A DNA stretch of 64,000 nucleotides from Alternaria dauci (lineage: Eukaryota > Ascomycota > Dothideomycetes > Pleosporales > Pleosporaceae). A program made the position numbers and the translations under genes. Below the pieces are notes generated by a model. The model searched no databases, had not been told where the DNA came from, and saw nothing but the letters and a program-made list of their open reading frames with translations. Of the stretch, positions 1 to 9,707 are shown piece after piece. The stretch is from the NCBI RefSeq assembly GCF_042100115.1, contig NC_091279.1, forward strand, positions 682,001 to 746,000, read 5' to 3'. Every line of letters starts with the position of its first letter. Within the stretch, counting starts at the first letter, position 1.

Positions 1-637
1 AAACCCATGTCTCCTCTTCCGCACCAGATGACTCGGGTTGTATGTGTCACGTGGACCGCACCGGATCTGTGTACTGCCTAGGCCAGGATGCGACGAGATT
101 TTTGAGGCGAGATCTAGTGTCTCGGACGATGAGGGGACGAAAGATGTGCTGCCGGCTGCGGGTAGGGTGTTTGTGCGGGGCAGTATGGGGCGCCGGGGTG
201 TGAGGAGGGATATTTGGCGGGCTGACGAGGGCGTAGATATTCTGGTGGGCTGGTCAGATGGGTGGCTCGAGGGTCTGGGGAAGAGATGTGTTACTGGTAT
301 GTTGGTGCTAGGCGTGGTCTGAGGAGTGTGGATGCGCTGGTTGCAGGGCGCGCGACGACCCTCAAGCACCGAAAAGCGTTCATGGTTTGTGTCAGAACTG
401 CAATTGCTTCCTCTTTGCCTGTTGTGCCGTCGTCGTCGTGGCGTGGTCCCGATACGCAGATGCGAGCGTGCACTTTGGCATGCCCGTCGCGAAGTCCGCA
501 GAGCTAACACAATCGTTGCCGTCCGTGCGCAAAAAGTTGGCCGGCTTCCTATCAAAAACCTTAGCAACTTCCCCATTACTCTCACAACACCAGCTACCCG
601 CCAATCTTCTTGTACCTTCCCACCCAAACCCGCCAAA
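1..637. other. Intergenic / left edge, no gene seen
   Basis: Open frames here are short, overlap on both strands and resemble nothing I recognise. The right half should hold the promoter of the gene starting at 638; the stretch before that start is C- and A-rich (about 590-637), as is usual for fungal 5' leaders. The 3' end of a gene lying to the left could reach in, but nothing supports one. Confidence 0.4.
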
Positions 638-1258
638 ATGATTCTCGAAGCTCCTCCTCCGCGACGCCACATCTCCAGCGCGCCCATCTCCCTCAGCGAC
701 GCATCCGCCATCCTCGAAAAGTACCTCTCAAATTCCGAAACATACCCACACCTCCACCCCGATGCGATCATCACACCAGACGGCGTCGCGTTCAACGCGC
801 AAGGCGGGGCCATGGGCAATCCAATCATGCACCACTTGCGCCGTGTAGCAGCGGGTATGCGCGGCGAGTACCAAGAGCCAGAGCGGGCGCTGGATCTGGA
901 AGACGACCAGCAGGATGTCACTGCCGACGTCACTGTTAGTGGTGGAAAGGGCAAGACGGGCAAGAAAGCGGCGGGCGCCGATGACGATTGGCAAGATCTA
1001 GCTTCATACCAAGCGGAGCAAGGCGAAATCGAGATTGGCGAGATTGGCGACAGGACGAACGTTGTACAGGAGGGTGGTGAGGAGCCCCAAGTGCAGTCTA
1101 CCAAGGGCAAGGACAAGAAGAAGAGGAAGAACGAGCAGGCGGCCGAGCCGGTCGCGGCGGATGGCCAGATAGACAAGGAGGCGCGGAAGAGAGCGAAGAA
1201 AGAGCGAGACCAGCAGAGGAAGAGAGAAAAGGCCGCCAAAGCCAAGGCGACCGAGTAG
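638..1258 (+). CDS. Conserved fungal protein with basic C-terminal tail, putative nucleolar
   Basis: Single exon of 206 aa. The ATG at 638 sits in a good context (gccaaaATG); the frame is open upstream, but that part has no character of a real protein. Residues about 1-85 form the conserved part, with a PPPRRH start, TPDGV near 48 and a GNPIMHHLRRVAAG segment near 63-76. The middle is acidic. The last 50-60 residues are a Lys/Arg/Glu-rich helix with KKKRK and RKRAKKERD stretches typical of nuclear or nucleolar proteins. The layout resembles fungal ribosome-biogenesis or RNA polymerase I accessory proteins, but I cannot name the family. Nuclear location is inferred from composition only. Convergent with STE24, stops 185 nt apart. 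Confidence 0.75.
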   Translation: MILEAPPPRRHISSAPISLSDASAILEKYLSNSETYPHLHPDAIITPDGVAFNAQGGAMGNPIMHHLRRVAAGMRGEYQEPERALDLEDDQQDVTADVTVSGGKGKTGKKAAGADDDWQDLASYQAEQGEIEIGEIGDRTNVVQEGGEEPQVQSTKGKDKKKRKNEQAAEPVAADGQIDKEARKRAKKERDQQRKREKAAKAKATE

Positions 1259-1443
1259 GGGTGTCAGGCATCACGACCTCGAGAGAATACACCTGCGCGC
1301 AAGCTGCAACGACTTCGAAAGACACACTGGCCATTGCTTTCGAGCTGTATTCTACGAACTTCTCGTCGCCTTTGCGACTGCGCCGTCATGTACCCATGAC
1401 CTTTTATACCCAATATTGTACAAGTCCTGATCGAGATGCACGC

Positions 1444-2988
1444 CTACAGCTCCCGATCCGCCGCCTTTACAGGCTTCTCGTCGTCCTTTGCCTTCTCTTC
1501 TGAGACCTTCTTGTCGCCAGTCCAGTCCATAGCCTTGAGGCGCTCTGTCAGAATCGGGTGCGAGTGGTGGAAGCTCGAGTAGAACCAATCGGCATCCATG
1601 CTTGACAGGTTTTGGATCTGAAGCTTGATCAACGAGGCACCGAGTTCGCGCGCATACCCGAGCTTTACGGCAAAGGCATCTGCGAACTGTTAGCATTGGC
1701 CCAGACTTAAAACTGCATCAGTATACATACCGGCTTCGTACTCCATGCTGCGAGTCCAGATGTTGAGGAGGAGCTTGATAATGGAATCGGTGGGCGACAA
1801 GATCTCGTTGAAGAGCATGAAGCCAACAATCGTCGGCTGTTCCCTGTGGAAGCCAAAGTCGGCATATAGCGAGCGGTTGTCGATGAAGACGGAGAACAGA
1901 GCGAACATGTAGAATAGATGCGCCTGACTAATGAAAAGAAGTCGCGAAGTGTGGTTCATCTTCCAGTGTCCGAGTTCGTGTGCCAGGACAGCTTCGACTT
2001 CCTTCTCTGTGCTCTTCTCCAGCAGTGTGTCGTAGATGACAATCTTCTTCTTTCCAATCCAGGGGAGTCCAGTGAAGTATGCGTTGCTGTGGGCGCTGCG
2101 CTTGCTGCCGTCGATGACCTGCAGCTCTGAGAGCGGGAAGTTGAGCTTGGATGCAAGAGCCTCGACAGACTCCTTGAGCTTGCCTGGCTTGAGCGGCTCC
2201 AGCTTGTTGAACAGTGGCACAATGAGGATCGGGTAGATGGTCATGCCTGTAATCTGAACAACCAGCATGAACATCCACAGGTAGTAGAAGAAGCCCTGGC
2301 CAGTCGCCTTGATGATAGACAGGAAAGCGCTTCCAATGGGAATACCGAAAGCAATGGCGAGAGCCTGGCCCTTGATCATGTCCGTGAGCCAGAGCTTGAC
2401 AGTCATCTTGTTGAAACCGAACTTCTCCTCCAGCACGAAGCTGTGGTAGTAGGAGAAGCCGAGACCAGCAATCAGATCAATCCATCCCAGCATGTACATG
2501 AACAGGAGCGACTGTGTGATTTCACCGGAGAAGCGGACGGGCGCATAGCGAGCGACGACGGTGCCGGCGGCGGCCCAGACGAGCGGGTATACGTTGAAGT
2601 AGAGCGTGGCGAGAGACTTGATTTGGTTGAAGAGACCGGAGATGAAGCTGAACTTGGCTTTGGCACGACCATATTCCTGTCATGCCTTGTTAGCCATGTT
2701 CCACACAGCGGGGTTGCAGTAAATGTGCGCGTACCTGAGACTTGTCGAACGTGTCTCTTTCAATTTCTTTATCGAGGGCCTTGGGGATAGTGGTTCGTTG
2801 GAGGACGCGGTATTGACGGAAGAGAAGCCAGTTTTCAAGGGCGAATTCTGCGAGGGAGAAGCCAACGACGAGGCGCTTCCATGGGAAGAGCGGCTGGTCG
2901 AGCCAGCGGGCCAGGCGCTGGACTGTGTTAGTACTCATAATCGGGAAGCGGCTATGCACAAACTTGCCTGGAGGAATGCCTGGATCAT
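1444..2988 (-). CDS. STE24: CAAX prenyl protease 1 (zinc metalloprotease, M48A)
   Basis: Removes the C-terminal aaX tripeptide of prenylated proteins such as a-factor-type pheromone, in the ER membrane. Exons on the minus strand from an ATG at 2938: 2938-2735, 2676-1731, 1679-1444, giving 461 aa, close to the family norm. The zinc motif HELGH (VLAHELGHWKMNH) and the third-ligand motif EYEAD are both present; the latter is created by the splice at 1730/1680, which confirms that junction. The N-terminal DQPLFPWK and FDKSQ-EYGRAKAKFSF are typical of the family. The start is uncertain: ATG 2938 lies inside ACTAACACAG, which looks like a branch site plus acceptor. An alternative first exon 2988-2964 with a 41-nt intron (GTTTGT donor) gives 464 aa beginning MIQAFLQ. 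The interval given uses that outer start. Confidence 0.93.
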
Positions 2989-3114
2989 GGCGGTGATGGA
3001 GAGTGTTGATTGTGGAGCGGAGGCACGCGAGGACAGATCGTAACCTTCAATGCTCCGCGCGTCAGCGCTAACGCAGGGTTCGGCAACGATACGTCACAGC
3101 TTTGGGTGGCTTTG

Positions 3115-3161
<47 letters not shown>

Positions 3162-3817
3162 CTCTTCTTGCAGATTGTTCATTTCGACTTTAGATCCATC
3201 TAACAGTATGGTCGTCTCCCAGCTTAATTTTCAGTGGATTGACATTACTGCGTTTCAGTGTCCTGCAGCGCGACGGGACTTGCCTTGTCCATCTACCACT
3301 ACTACTTCTTACGCTGACGCGTACCACAACAGTATACTATACATAATCTATGCATGCCGATGACCACGCGTCCCGCAATGGTGAACCTAATTATTAGCAC
3401 GCGTTTGCTCGACACGTTGCTCGGAATGAGGACGCTAACTTGGTCATCACATGGCCGTCCAGCGCCAGCGTAGCCAAAATGAACATGCGCGGACGTACCA
3501 TGCTGAGATGGACACATAGCAAAAGCAGGAGAAGGGAGACATCTATTCAATATATCAAGTTACTTCGCGGGCCTGGTAGATTGAAGAGCGAAGGTAAACA
3601 CGCCAAAGCCGAGAGTGAGTCCCGCCGCAGTTGCCTTCCAGATCCGTGGTGAGAGGCAGGCGGAAGGCGTGATCGATCGCACCTCCACTGCATTCTGAGT
3701 GGGCAACTGAACAGGCGGTCGAGTCTCGGTTCCTTCACTGTGATCAGATGCAGTCTTGTCCGCGCACCAACACTTGCCTTGCCCGCGCGACGACTACACT
3801 GACCAGCCTAGCTCGTC
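2989..3817. other. Divergent intergenic region with TC microsatellite
   Basis: Region between STE24 (leftward) and the zinc ribbon gene at 3818 (rightward). It should contain both promoters. The only clear structure is the (TC)n run at 3119-3158. No supported gene. Confidence 0.5.
3119..3158. repeat. (TC)20 dinucleotide microsatellite
   Basis: Uninterrupted TC run of 40 nt, about 130 nt upstream of the outer STE24 start. On the minus strand it reads as GA repeats, and the Glu-Arg repeat open frame there is a translation artefact. Confidence 0.97.
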
Positions 3818-4600
3818 ATGAACCGTCAGAGCAGCATTTTTCGCGCCAAACGACTATCCAAAGCCTTGACATCAACACTGACGAGCATCTTCGAAAAAGT
3901 CGATTCGCGGAAAGGCACATCGACAACAGTCCATCATCTCTTCTCGCCAGTACCCGAACGACACTCCAAGGACAACGGTCGACCCGGAAGCGTGCAAGAC
4001 GACTTTAACTCAGCCATTCCAGCCGAAGCGCCCACTGAGTATTACATCATACAAGAAAACAGGTACCCTGCTATACGGGCTTTGCGGAGCGACGCCGAGA
4101 TTGGAGACGGGATATGGAGATGCTGCCACTGCCGCCACGAGAACATCATTACCCATTACAAGGGAGCGTTTCCTTTCAAACACCTGGTCTGCAATCGTTG
4201 CGGCCAAATCATCTGTTCACAATGTCACTCATCCGAGATCCTTTCCCCGCTACCATACGGCATGATCCAAGCACCACGACCGGGCCTGGATCGCGAAGTC
4301 CGCTATCTCCACGTCTGTACTACTTGCGGTTTGAGCCACCGTGCGGAGATGGAAGGTACGACGCTCGACTTCTACAGTGTCAAGTGCGCAGATTGTGGCA
4401 ACAGTTCATATGGAGACTGGCCACGCTATCATATTGGAAGCAACGAGCCATACCGAAGAGACCCGGACGCGAGCTTTGTCAAGCTTATTGATGCCAGGGC
4501 TGATGATGCAGCGCGGATAGCTTTCCGCTGGATCATTGCAAACGACGATAGGTCGCCTTCGAGACTGAGTTGCAGGAACCCGGAAGATACCTGCGACTGA
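3818..4600 (+). CDS. Double zinc ribbon protein, copy A
   Basis: Single exon, 260 aa. The N-terminal 95 residues are basic and low in complexity. The C-terminal part carries paired cysteines: C102/C103-x-C105, C125xxC128, C133xxC136, C167xxC170 and C190xxC193, the spacing of two zinc ribbons. Signature strings are HPF/AFPFKHL, SSEIL and HIGSNEPYRRDP. The gene is a tandem paralog of the next one (SSEIL, CGL and IGSNE-YR-DP are shared at the same spacing). It fits the probable double zinc ribbon family common in Dothideomycetes, whose function is not known to me. No signal peptide or membrane segment is visible. Confidence 0.85.
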   Translation: MNRQSSIFRAKRLSKALTSTLTSIFEKVDSRKGTSTTVHHLFSPVPERHSKDNGRPGSVQDDFNSAIPAEAPTEYYIIQENRYPAIRALRSDAEIGDGIWRCCHCRHENIITHYKGAFPFKHLVCNRCGQIICSQCHSSEILSPLPYGMIQAPRPGLDREVRYLHVCTTCGLSHRAEMEGTTLDFYSVKCADCGNSSYGDWPRYHIGSNEPYRRDPDASFVKLIDARADDAARIAFRWIIANDDRSPSRLSCRNPEDTCD

Positions 4601-5096
4601 TTGAGAGGACCACAGAACGCGATTTATAACACCACATCAATCCTTTTGTTTGCCGGTCTCTGATCTTAAGTTAGACAGGACAGTGGAAGATTGGCCGACA
4701 GATGAGAGCGTATTAGCTTCACGCATAGGTAGTGTCCTAAGAGAATTGTCTTAATGGTGTCATCTTGTGTCTCAGTATCCAAGTTTTTTTTAGGTATTTC
4801 AATCTCCCACTTCGCTCACAGCATCAGTGTTCACAATTACCGTTAATCTACTATATATTTACACATTATACCGCAGCTGCCAACAACAATGTTGAAAGGG
4901 TCAGCATAGAACCCATCTCTGTGTTCCATAACTTCATCTACAGCTCAACAAAGGACGCATATGACATCGATACACGTACACAGAGTATCGTAACGCACAA
5001 CGCAACAGATTCGACGCAATCTTTGACTCTATATAATTCACTTCATCATCGCGTCCAAGGCTCCGCAAGAATCCCTAGAACAACAAAACCACTAAC
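4601..5096. other. Intergenic region between zinc ribbon paralogs
   Basis: A+T-rich spacer between two same-strand paralogs. It holds a TATA-like box at 5027-5036 for the downstream gene. No gene is supported. Confidence 0.5.
5027..5036 (+). promoter_or_regulatory. TATA-like element
   Basis: CTCTATATAAT about 65 nt before the ATG at 5097, a plausible distance for a core promoter with a short leader. Position-based inference only. Confidence 0.45.
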
Positions 5097-5993
5097 ATGG
5101 ATAAGAAACTCGATCCCAAGCGTAAACGAGCAGCATCGTCGGGAGAAAGAGCAGAACCGATTACAAGGCGGAAGCGATCAGCATCACTCATTGCAAAAGA
5201 AACGACGGCCTTGGGTCCCAAGTCCCCTGGCATCCCTACTCAGGCCCAGCTAGACGCCGCGAAACCTGCAGAAGAAAAAGCGCGTTACGACGGCCAGTTC
5301 AAGTCTGGCTACGACGAGTATGATGGCGTGTGGCTGTGTTGCAATAACTGCTGTAGAAATGAAAACTGCGTAAAGCACTATGATGGCGCTCATCCCTTCA
5401 AGTACTTGACATGCAGGAGATGCGACCACATAGTATGCTCGCATTGCTGTAGCTCGGAGATCCTTACACAAGTTCGTTCCATCGACATGGAGCCATCCGT
5501 GGAACGTTTCGATCCATCAGCCCAAGAGGTTCTATATTGTCAACTGTGCTGTGCTTGTGGCTTAACATATCGCGGCGCCTTTGAAAACGGACAACTTGTG
5601 TTTCCCTCCGACTGTCCGTGTGGGAAGTATGCTGCTGAAGGAAAGTCATTTATACATTTTTTCATCGGTTCGAACGAGGCATACCGGATTGATCCGCAAG
5701 AAGCCATTGTGACTGTGAGGCTTGATGACCGTCTGGCTGCTCTTGCCCGCGTCACAAAGAAACAGCGATCAGACTCGGTCCAATCCCCGACTTCCAGTCC
5801 GATCGAAGGAGCTTGTGAGAAATCTCGTCAAGCGGTCGATAAAAATTACAAAGAGCGGGTTGAAACAATGGTTCAGCAACAGCGCCGAAGCGCTGTGATC
5901 GCCGCAAGCCATCGATTCTTCTTTGAGACAGACACAGAGCAGCGTGGATCGAGGCGCCGTACTTCTGTAGAAAAGCCACCGGGTGATTGTTAG
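5097..5993 (+). CDS. Double zinc ribbon protein, copy B
   Basis: Single exon, 298 aa, paralog of the gene at 3818. The N-terminus (residues 1-60) is Lys/Arg-rich with KRKR and RRKR stretches that could act as nuclear localisation signals. The core starts at DGVWLCC and repeats the paired-cysteine layout of copy A with extra cysteines (CCNNCC, CSHCC, CQLCC). HYDGAHPFKYL, SSEIL, CGLTYRG and FIGSNEAYRIDP match copy A closely. A tail of about 90 residues is unique to this copy. It starts 496 nt after copy A on the same strand, so local duplication is the simplest origin. Role unknown. Confidence 0.85.
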   Translation: MDKKLDPKRKRAASSGERAEPITRRKRSASLIAKETTALGPKSPGIPTQAQLDAAKPAEEKARYDGQFKSGYDEYDGVWLCCNNCCRNENCVKHYDGAHPFKYLTCRRCDHIVCSHCCSSEILTQVRSIDMEPSVERFDPSAQEVLYCQLCCACGLTYRGAFENGQLVFPSDCPCGKYAAEGKSFIHFFIGSNEAYRIDPQEAIVTVRLDDRLAALARVTKKQRSDSVQSPTSSPIEGACEKSRQAVDKNYKERVETMVQQQRRSAVIAASHRFFFETDTEQRGSRRRTSVEKPPGDC

Positions 5994-6323
5994 AGCACTT
6001 CTCCGTCATCATAGCAACCCGATAGCTTGTACGACGTGAAATAAGTGAGCTCCACTCTGTAGACCGTTATTCAAAGATTGTTATGTTATCATAGACAACT
6101 AGATACTGTGCCATACAATTATGCTTGCCAGAATTTTTTTTAGATTACGCAATATCCACGGCTACTGACAGCGATGTTGTGTTTAGATTTTCGTTGTTTA
6201 TTATTAAATATTTTCGTCGCCATGGTGAAGCCCGAAACAACAACGCGAGCAAACGCCCGTGTGATGACTGTCATCTCAGTCAAGACCTCAACCCACTCAA
6301 CCTTTGCGGCGTGAACTCACACG
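5994..6323. other. Intergenic, no gene seen
   Basis: A+T-rich spacer with short poly-T runs near 6134. It should contain the 3' end of the zinc ribbon gene and the promoter of the gene at 6324. Confidence 0.4.
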
Positions 6324-7387
6324 ATGCCTAAACAGAAGCTAACACTGCCGAAGGCTGACGACTACGCAAAAACTCGACGCCGCTTAAACAACACGATCCA
6401 AGACTATCTCGCCGTCTTGAGATCTGCTCCAGTCGCCTCTCCCGAGGTCCGCATCCATCGCGCTTGCTACGTGCTTCGAAAGGTCTTTTATGCCTATCGC
6501 GAAGCTACATGGAGCAGATTCTGTACCAGCATTTCCCTTGCCACAAGACACAACGGCCTCACTGTTTTGACTGAGGATCCGACAAAGGCTGGGCGGAAGA
6601 ACGGTTGGTTCGCAGATTTCCCCCAGCAATACTTCGTCGGCAACCCTACAGCCAAAGAGAAGGTGCTAGTGATCACTCCTTGTTATGATATCGGCTTTCT
6701 AAAGAAGCTTGTTGACCAGCTGCTCGCAGGTACGTCTACCAAAACCCGTTAATGATAAGAGAAATACCATTGACCATGAGAACATCAGGCCTCGACGTAC
6801 AAATTGAAGAAGTGAGAGTTCGCCTCAAGGCCCTCACTGAGTGCACCGTCATGGCCGTACAGCCCTGGGAGCAACTCGACTTGGCACATTACCAAAACCA
6901 TTGGTGCATGCGCGTCACTTCGCCGTCCACGGGAAAACAGACCGCTCTCGACATCACTGGCGTACAGTACGGTATCTCCCATGGTGACATGCCGTGGGAA
7001 TCGCAACTCGAATTCTTCGTTGAGAGGATCCACGCCGTGAAGCCATTTGGCACGCTCGAACAGTTCGCAGAAGAAATGGCAACGTTCAAGGGTACTGAGG
7101 GTCTAGAGTACGATGTTGCGGCCGGCGCGATCAAAGCATGGCACCAGGCAGTCGATCCGGCCATGGAGCGAAAGGGCGTGACTTGGGCGGATATACTACA
7201 GAAACCAGAAGCAGGCTTTGAGAGACATACAGGCAGGATCATCGGCGTAGGCACAAAGGCTATGCAGAAGTATGTTGCGGTTACAAAGTTGACCAAGAGG
7301 AGGAACAAGGCGGAGAGGTATGATGACAGACATGAAGACCAGATAGAGGGAGAGGCTGAGGAGCTGGAAATGATCTACTTGGATTAG
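6324..7387 (+). CDS. Uncharacterised protein, two exons
   Basis: Exons 6324-6729 and 6789-7387 (59-nt intron, GTACGT...CATCAG, split Gly codon) give 334 aa. I recognise no domain. The N-terminus is basic (MPKQKLTLPK, then KTRRRLNN), the middle is mixed alpha/beta with few cysteines, and the C-terminus is charged (TKRRNKAERYDD followed by an acidic end). No signal peptide or membrane segment. The second exon contains LDITGVQYGISHGDMPW, which looks like part of a folded domain. Even codon use and a clean phase-matched intron argue for a real gene, possibly lineage-restricted. Confidence 0.72.
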
Positions 7388-7783
7388 AGTACGGCACGGT
7401 TCCAGACAGCTCCCTTGTGCTGACACGGAACGACTGAGTTGGAGCGGCCTGAGAGCACGAGCCGCAGCACCTAGATAGTAGCTAGACACCAACACGACTA
7501 TCACAAGCGGTAAGCAGACACTGAAATTTCCGTGCTGCCAGTGTATTAAAAATTGCCACGGCATAAGTCTGGAATGTAAAGAGTGAAACCGTGTCACAAA
7601 GTTCGTAGCACATGCTTTTTACATGACTCGCGCTAGTGACGTACCGTTCTAGAACAACTGCGCCACACTGGGCGGCGGGTGGCAAACTACCCTCCCCTTA
7701 AGACATGCCTCCCATCTCCACGTTGCATACCTCCAGCTCTCAAACACTACACCTACCCAAACACACTTTTTCAAACCGCAACC
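7388..7783. other. Intergenic, no gene seen
   Basis: Spacer between two same-strand genes. C- and A-rich tracts before 7784 look like a 5' leader. Nothing else stands out. Confidence 0.4.
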
Positions 7784-8263
7784 ATGGATGAAGACCTCGT
7801 CGCTTTCGGCATCGTAATGGTGCTCTTCCTCTCCTTCCCCTTCCTCACAGTCCTCAGCATCACCGGATGCGTCGCCTACTCCCGCACCAAGACATGGGAT
7901 AAGGCGCGCAACCAGCGCGCCGTCGGCCTCGAGTCCTCCAATGGAGAAAGCAACCGTCTTGTCTCTGACGAGGCCGACGAAGAATCCGACTTCTACGACA
8001 CCGATGACGAGGAGGAACACAAGAAGAACAAGGCCGAGGAGGAAGCCGACAAGTACCTCACCTTCAACCAAAAGTTCCGCAAGGAGTTCAAGAAGGTGTG
8101 GTCGGGCAAGGGCAAGGGCGACGTCATCAAGCAGAAGGAGCGCGAGGAGCGCAGGAAGTTGGCAAAGGCAGTCGCAAGGGAGATGGACCGCAGGGAGAGG
8201 AGGAAGGCCAGGGCTGCGGCTAAGGCGCAGTCCGACGACTTACCCGCATACACCAAGGCGTAA
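7784..8263 (+). CDS. Small single-pass membrane protein with charged cytosolic tail
   Basis: Single exon, 159 aa, with ATG at 7784 in context caaccATGg. Residues about 7-32 are one hydrophobic helix (FGIVMVLFLSFPFLTVLS...), with only four acidic or neutral residues before it. The rest is highly charged: an acidic patch (DEADEESDFYDTDDEEEH) followed by a Lys/Arg/Glu-rich helix (REERRKLAKAVAREMDRRERRK), likely coiled coil, ending in DLPAYTKA. It could be a signal-anchored ER or plasma-membrane protein. Family not recognised. Confidence 0.78.
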   Translation: MDEDLVAFGIVMVLFLSFPFLTVLSITGCVAYSRTKTWDKARNQRAVGLESSNGESNRLVSDEADEESDFYDTDDEEEHKKNKAEEEADKYLTFNQKFRKEFKKVWSGKGKGDVIKQKEREERRKLAKAVAREMDRRERRKARAAAKAQSDDLPAYTKA

Positions 8264-8377
8264 TTTAGTTACGCTGGTCTAGCCTTGTCATAAGCAGTAA
8301 CAACTACTGAAGCGGCACAGGTGGACAACTTTCTCTCTTGGCCATAAATTGATACCCCCAAACATTAAACTCATACA

Positions 8378-9099
8378 TCAGCACTTCTTCCATGAAAGAT
8401 TCAGTATTTCGCCAAATCCGGCATCCGCTGAGCTCCCTTGCACGTACCCGTTCTTCTTCGACAGTCCAGAATCCACAGTTGCCGACATACTAATCTGAAT
8501 CCTCGCATCTTTCTTCTGGCAAACCGATGTCTCTGTATCCGATATTTCGCCGTCCTTGTGCAACAGGAAGTCATCCTCGAAAGGTCCTGTTATCTTCTTC
8601 TGAATATTTCCCTGTGGTTCACGTTAGCACAACCTCCAAAGCAACACTCATAACTGTAGGAACCGCATACCTTGCCTCTCAGATCTAACCCATTCTTATC
8701 GATCCATTTCCACCGACTGACCAAACTAGCTTCCACACCCTTCTCAATATACACGTATCCACGGAAATCAGCCGAACTGACATCGAATGCCCATCCAGGC
8801 GACGTCATGCCGATATTCACCCTGCAGAACGCGCGCGTACTCGCATCCCCGTTTTTCGGTCCGCCGGCGGCAGAGAAGTTATCGAAGATGATGGTCATAG
8901 CAGAGTTGTCCGACGCAAGCATGACGCTGGCATCACCAGGTCTGCAACCACTTCCTTCGAGATCAATGTCGAAGCTAGTCAAGGAGACCTTGCCTTTTGG
9001 CGGTAGAACGGGTGCTGCAGCACGAGGTACTGCATGTGGAATGGCTGCGACGAATGTCGCATACAGTGTGCAGAGCAGCGCGAGGATGAGCGACAACAT
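8378..9099 (-). CDS. Secreted DUF4360-family protein
   Basis: Exons 9099-8671 and 8587-8378 (83-nt intron, GTATGC...ATAACAG) give 212 aa. An acceptor nearer the donor (8613) would hit stops, so the distal AG is needed. Residues 1-20 are a clear signal peptide (MLSLILALLCTLYATFVAAI). The mature part has the DUF4360 pattern: GSGCRPGDASV, MTIIFDNFSA, RAFCRVNIGM, DFRGYVYIEKGVEASL. Members are small secreted beta-rich fungal proteins of unknown function. Four or more cysteines suggest disulfides. Confidence 0.85.
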
Positions 9100-9707
9100 G
9101 GTGCGTTGAGGCCGAGCGGAATCAGTGGAGATGGTGACATGAAGAAGGCAGGTCGTTTGTCTTATGCGTCACTGCTACTGTTGTGTTCATGGTTGCTCAT
9201 TCCATCGCATACCGCCATTTCTTGCCGCAACCGTTACGTATCGAGAGCAATTCTTCGGTTGCGGCTGAAAGGCAGCAAAGTCAGGTCCCCCATAAGCAGT
9301 GCCATACGAACAAATGGCATTGCTATTTTCGGGATTTCAGATGAGTTCGGTTAGTACATAGCTCAGCCTGGGACGCAGTGGCCCCGACAGATTGTTTGAA
9401 AGTGAGAAAGGATTTAGCCTATGCGTATCGGTTCCCACGAAACAACTCAACGCACATGGTATATTGCCAGAGTCGCAAAAGCAGACGCAGCCGTTATTAT
9501 TTTTAGTCGTTTCGATAGACCTGTGTATTCTTCTTACGTGGCATGAAATAGTGTCAAAGTGCAAGCTTGTAAAGTCGTGTCAAAGTGCATTTGTGTGAAG
9601 GTAGTCTCGCTCTCACTTGTCAGGAACTAAAACAACAACTCAGATATTTTAAGGAAAGACTCGCTGCTAAATGAGATGGCTATTACCACATGTTTCCCTG
9701 GCTCAAG
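9100..9707. other. Intergenic, no gene seen
   Basis: Contains the promoter of the DUF4360 gene (which starts at 9099 and reads left) and the 3' end of the MFS gene. No open frame here has a recognisable product. Confidence 0.4.

Noticed and set aside
2985..3182. Open frame with Glu-Arg repeats on the minus strand
   Set aside because: It is the translation of the (TC)20 microsatellite.
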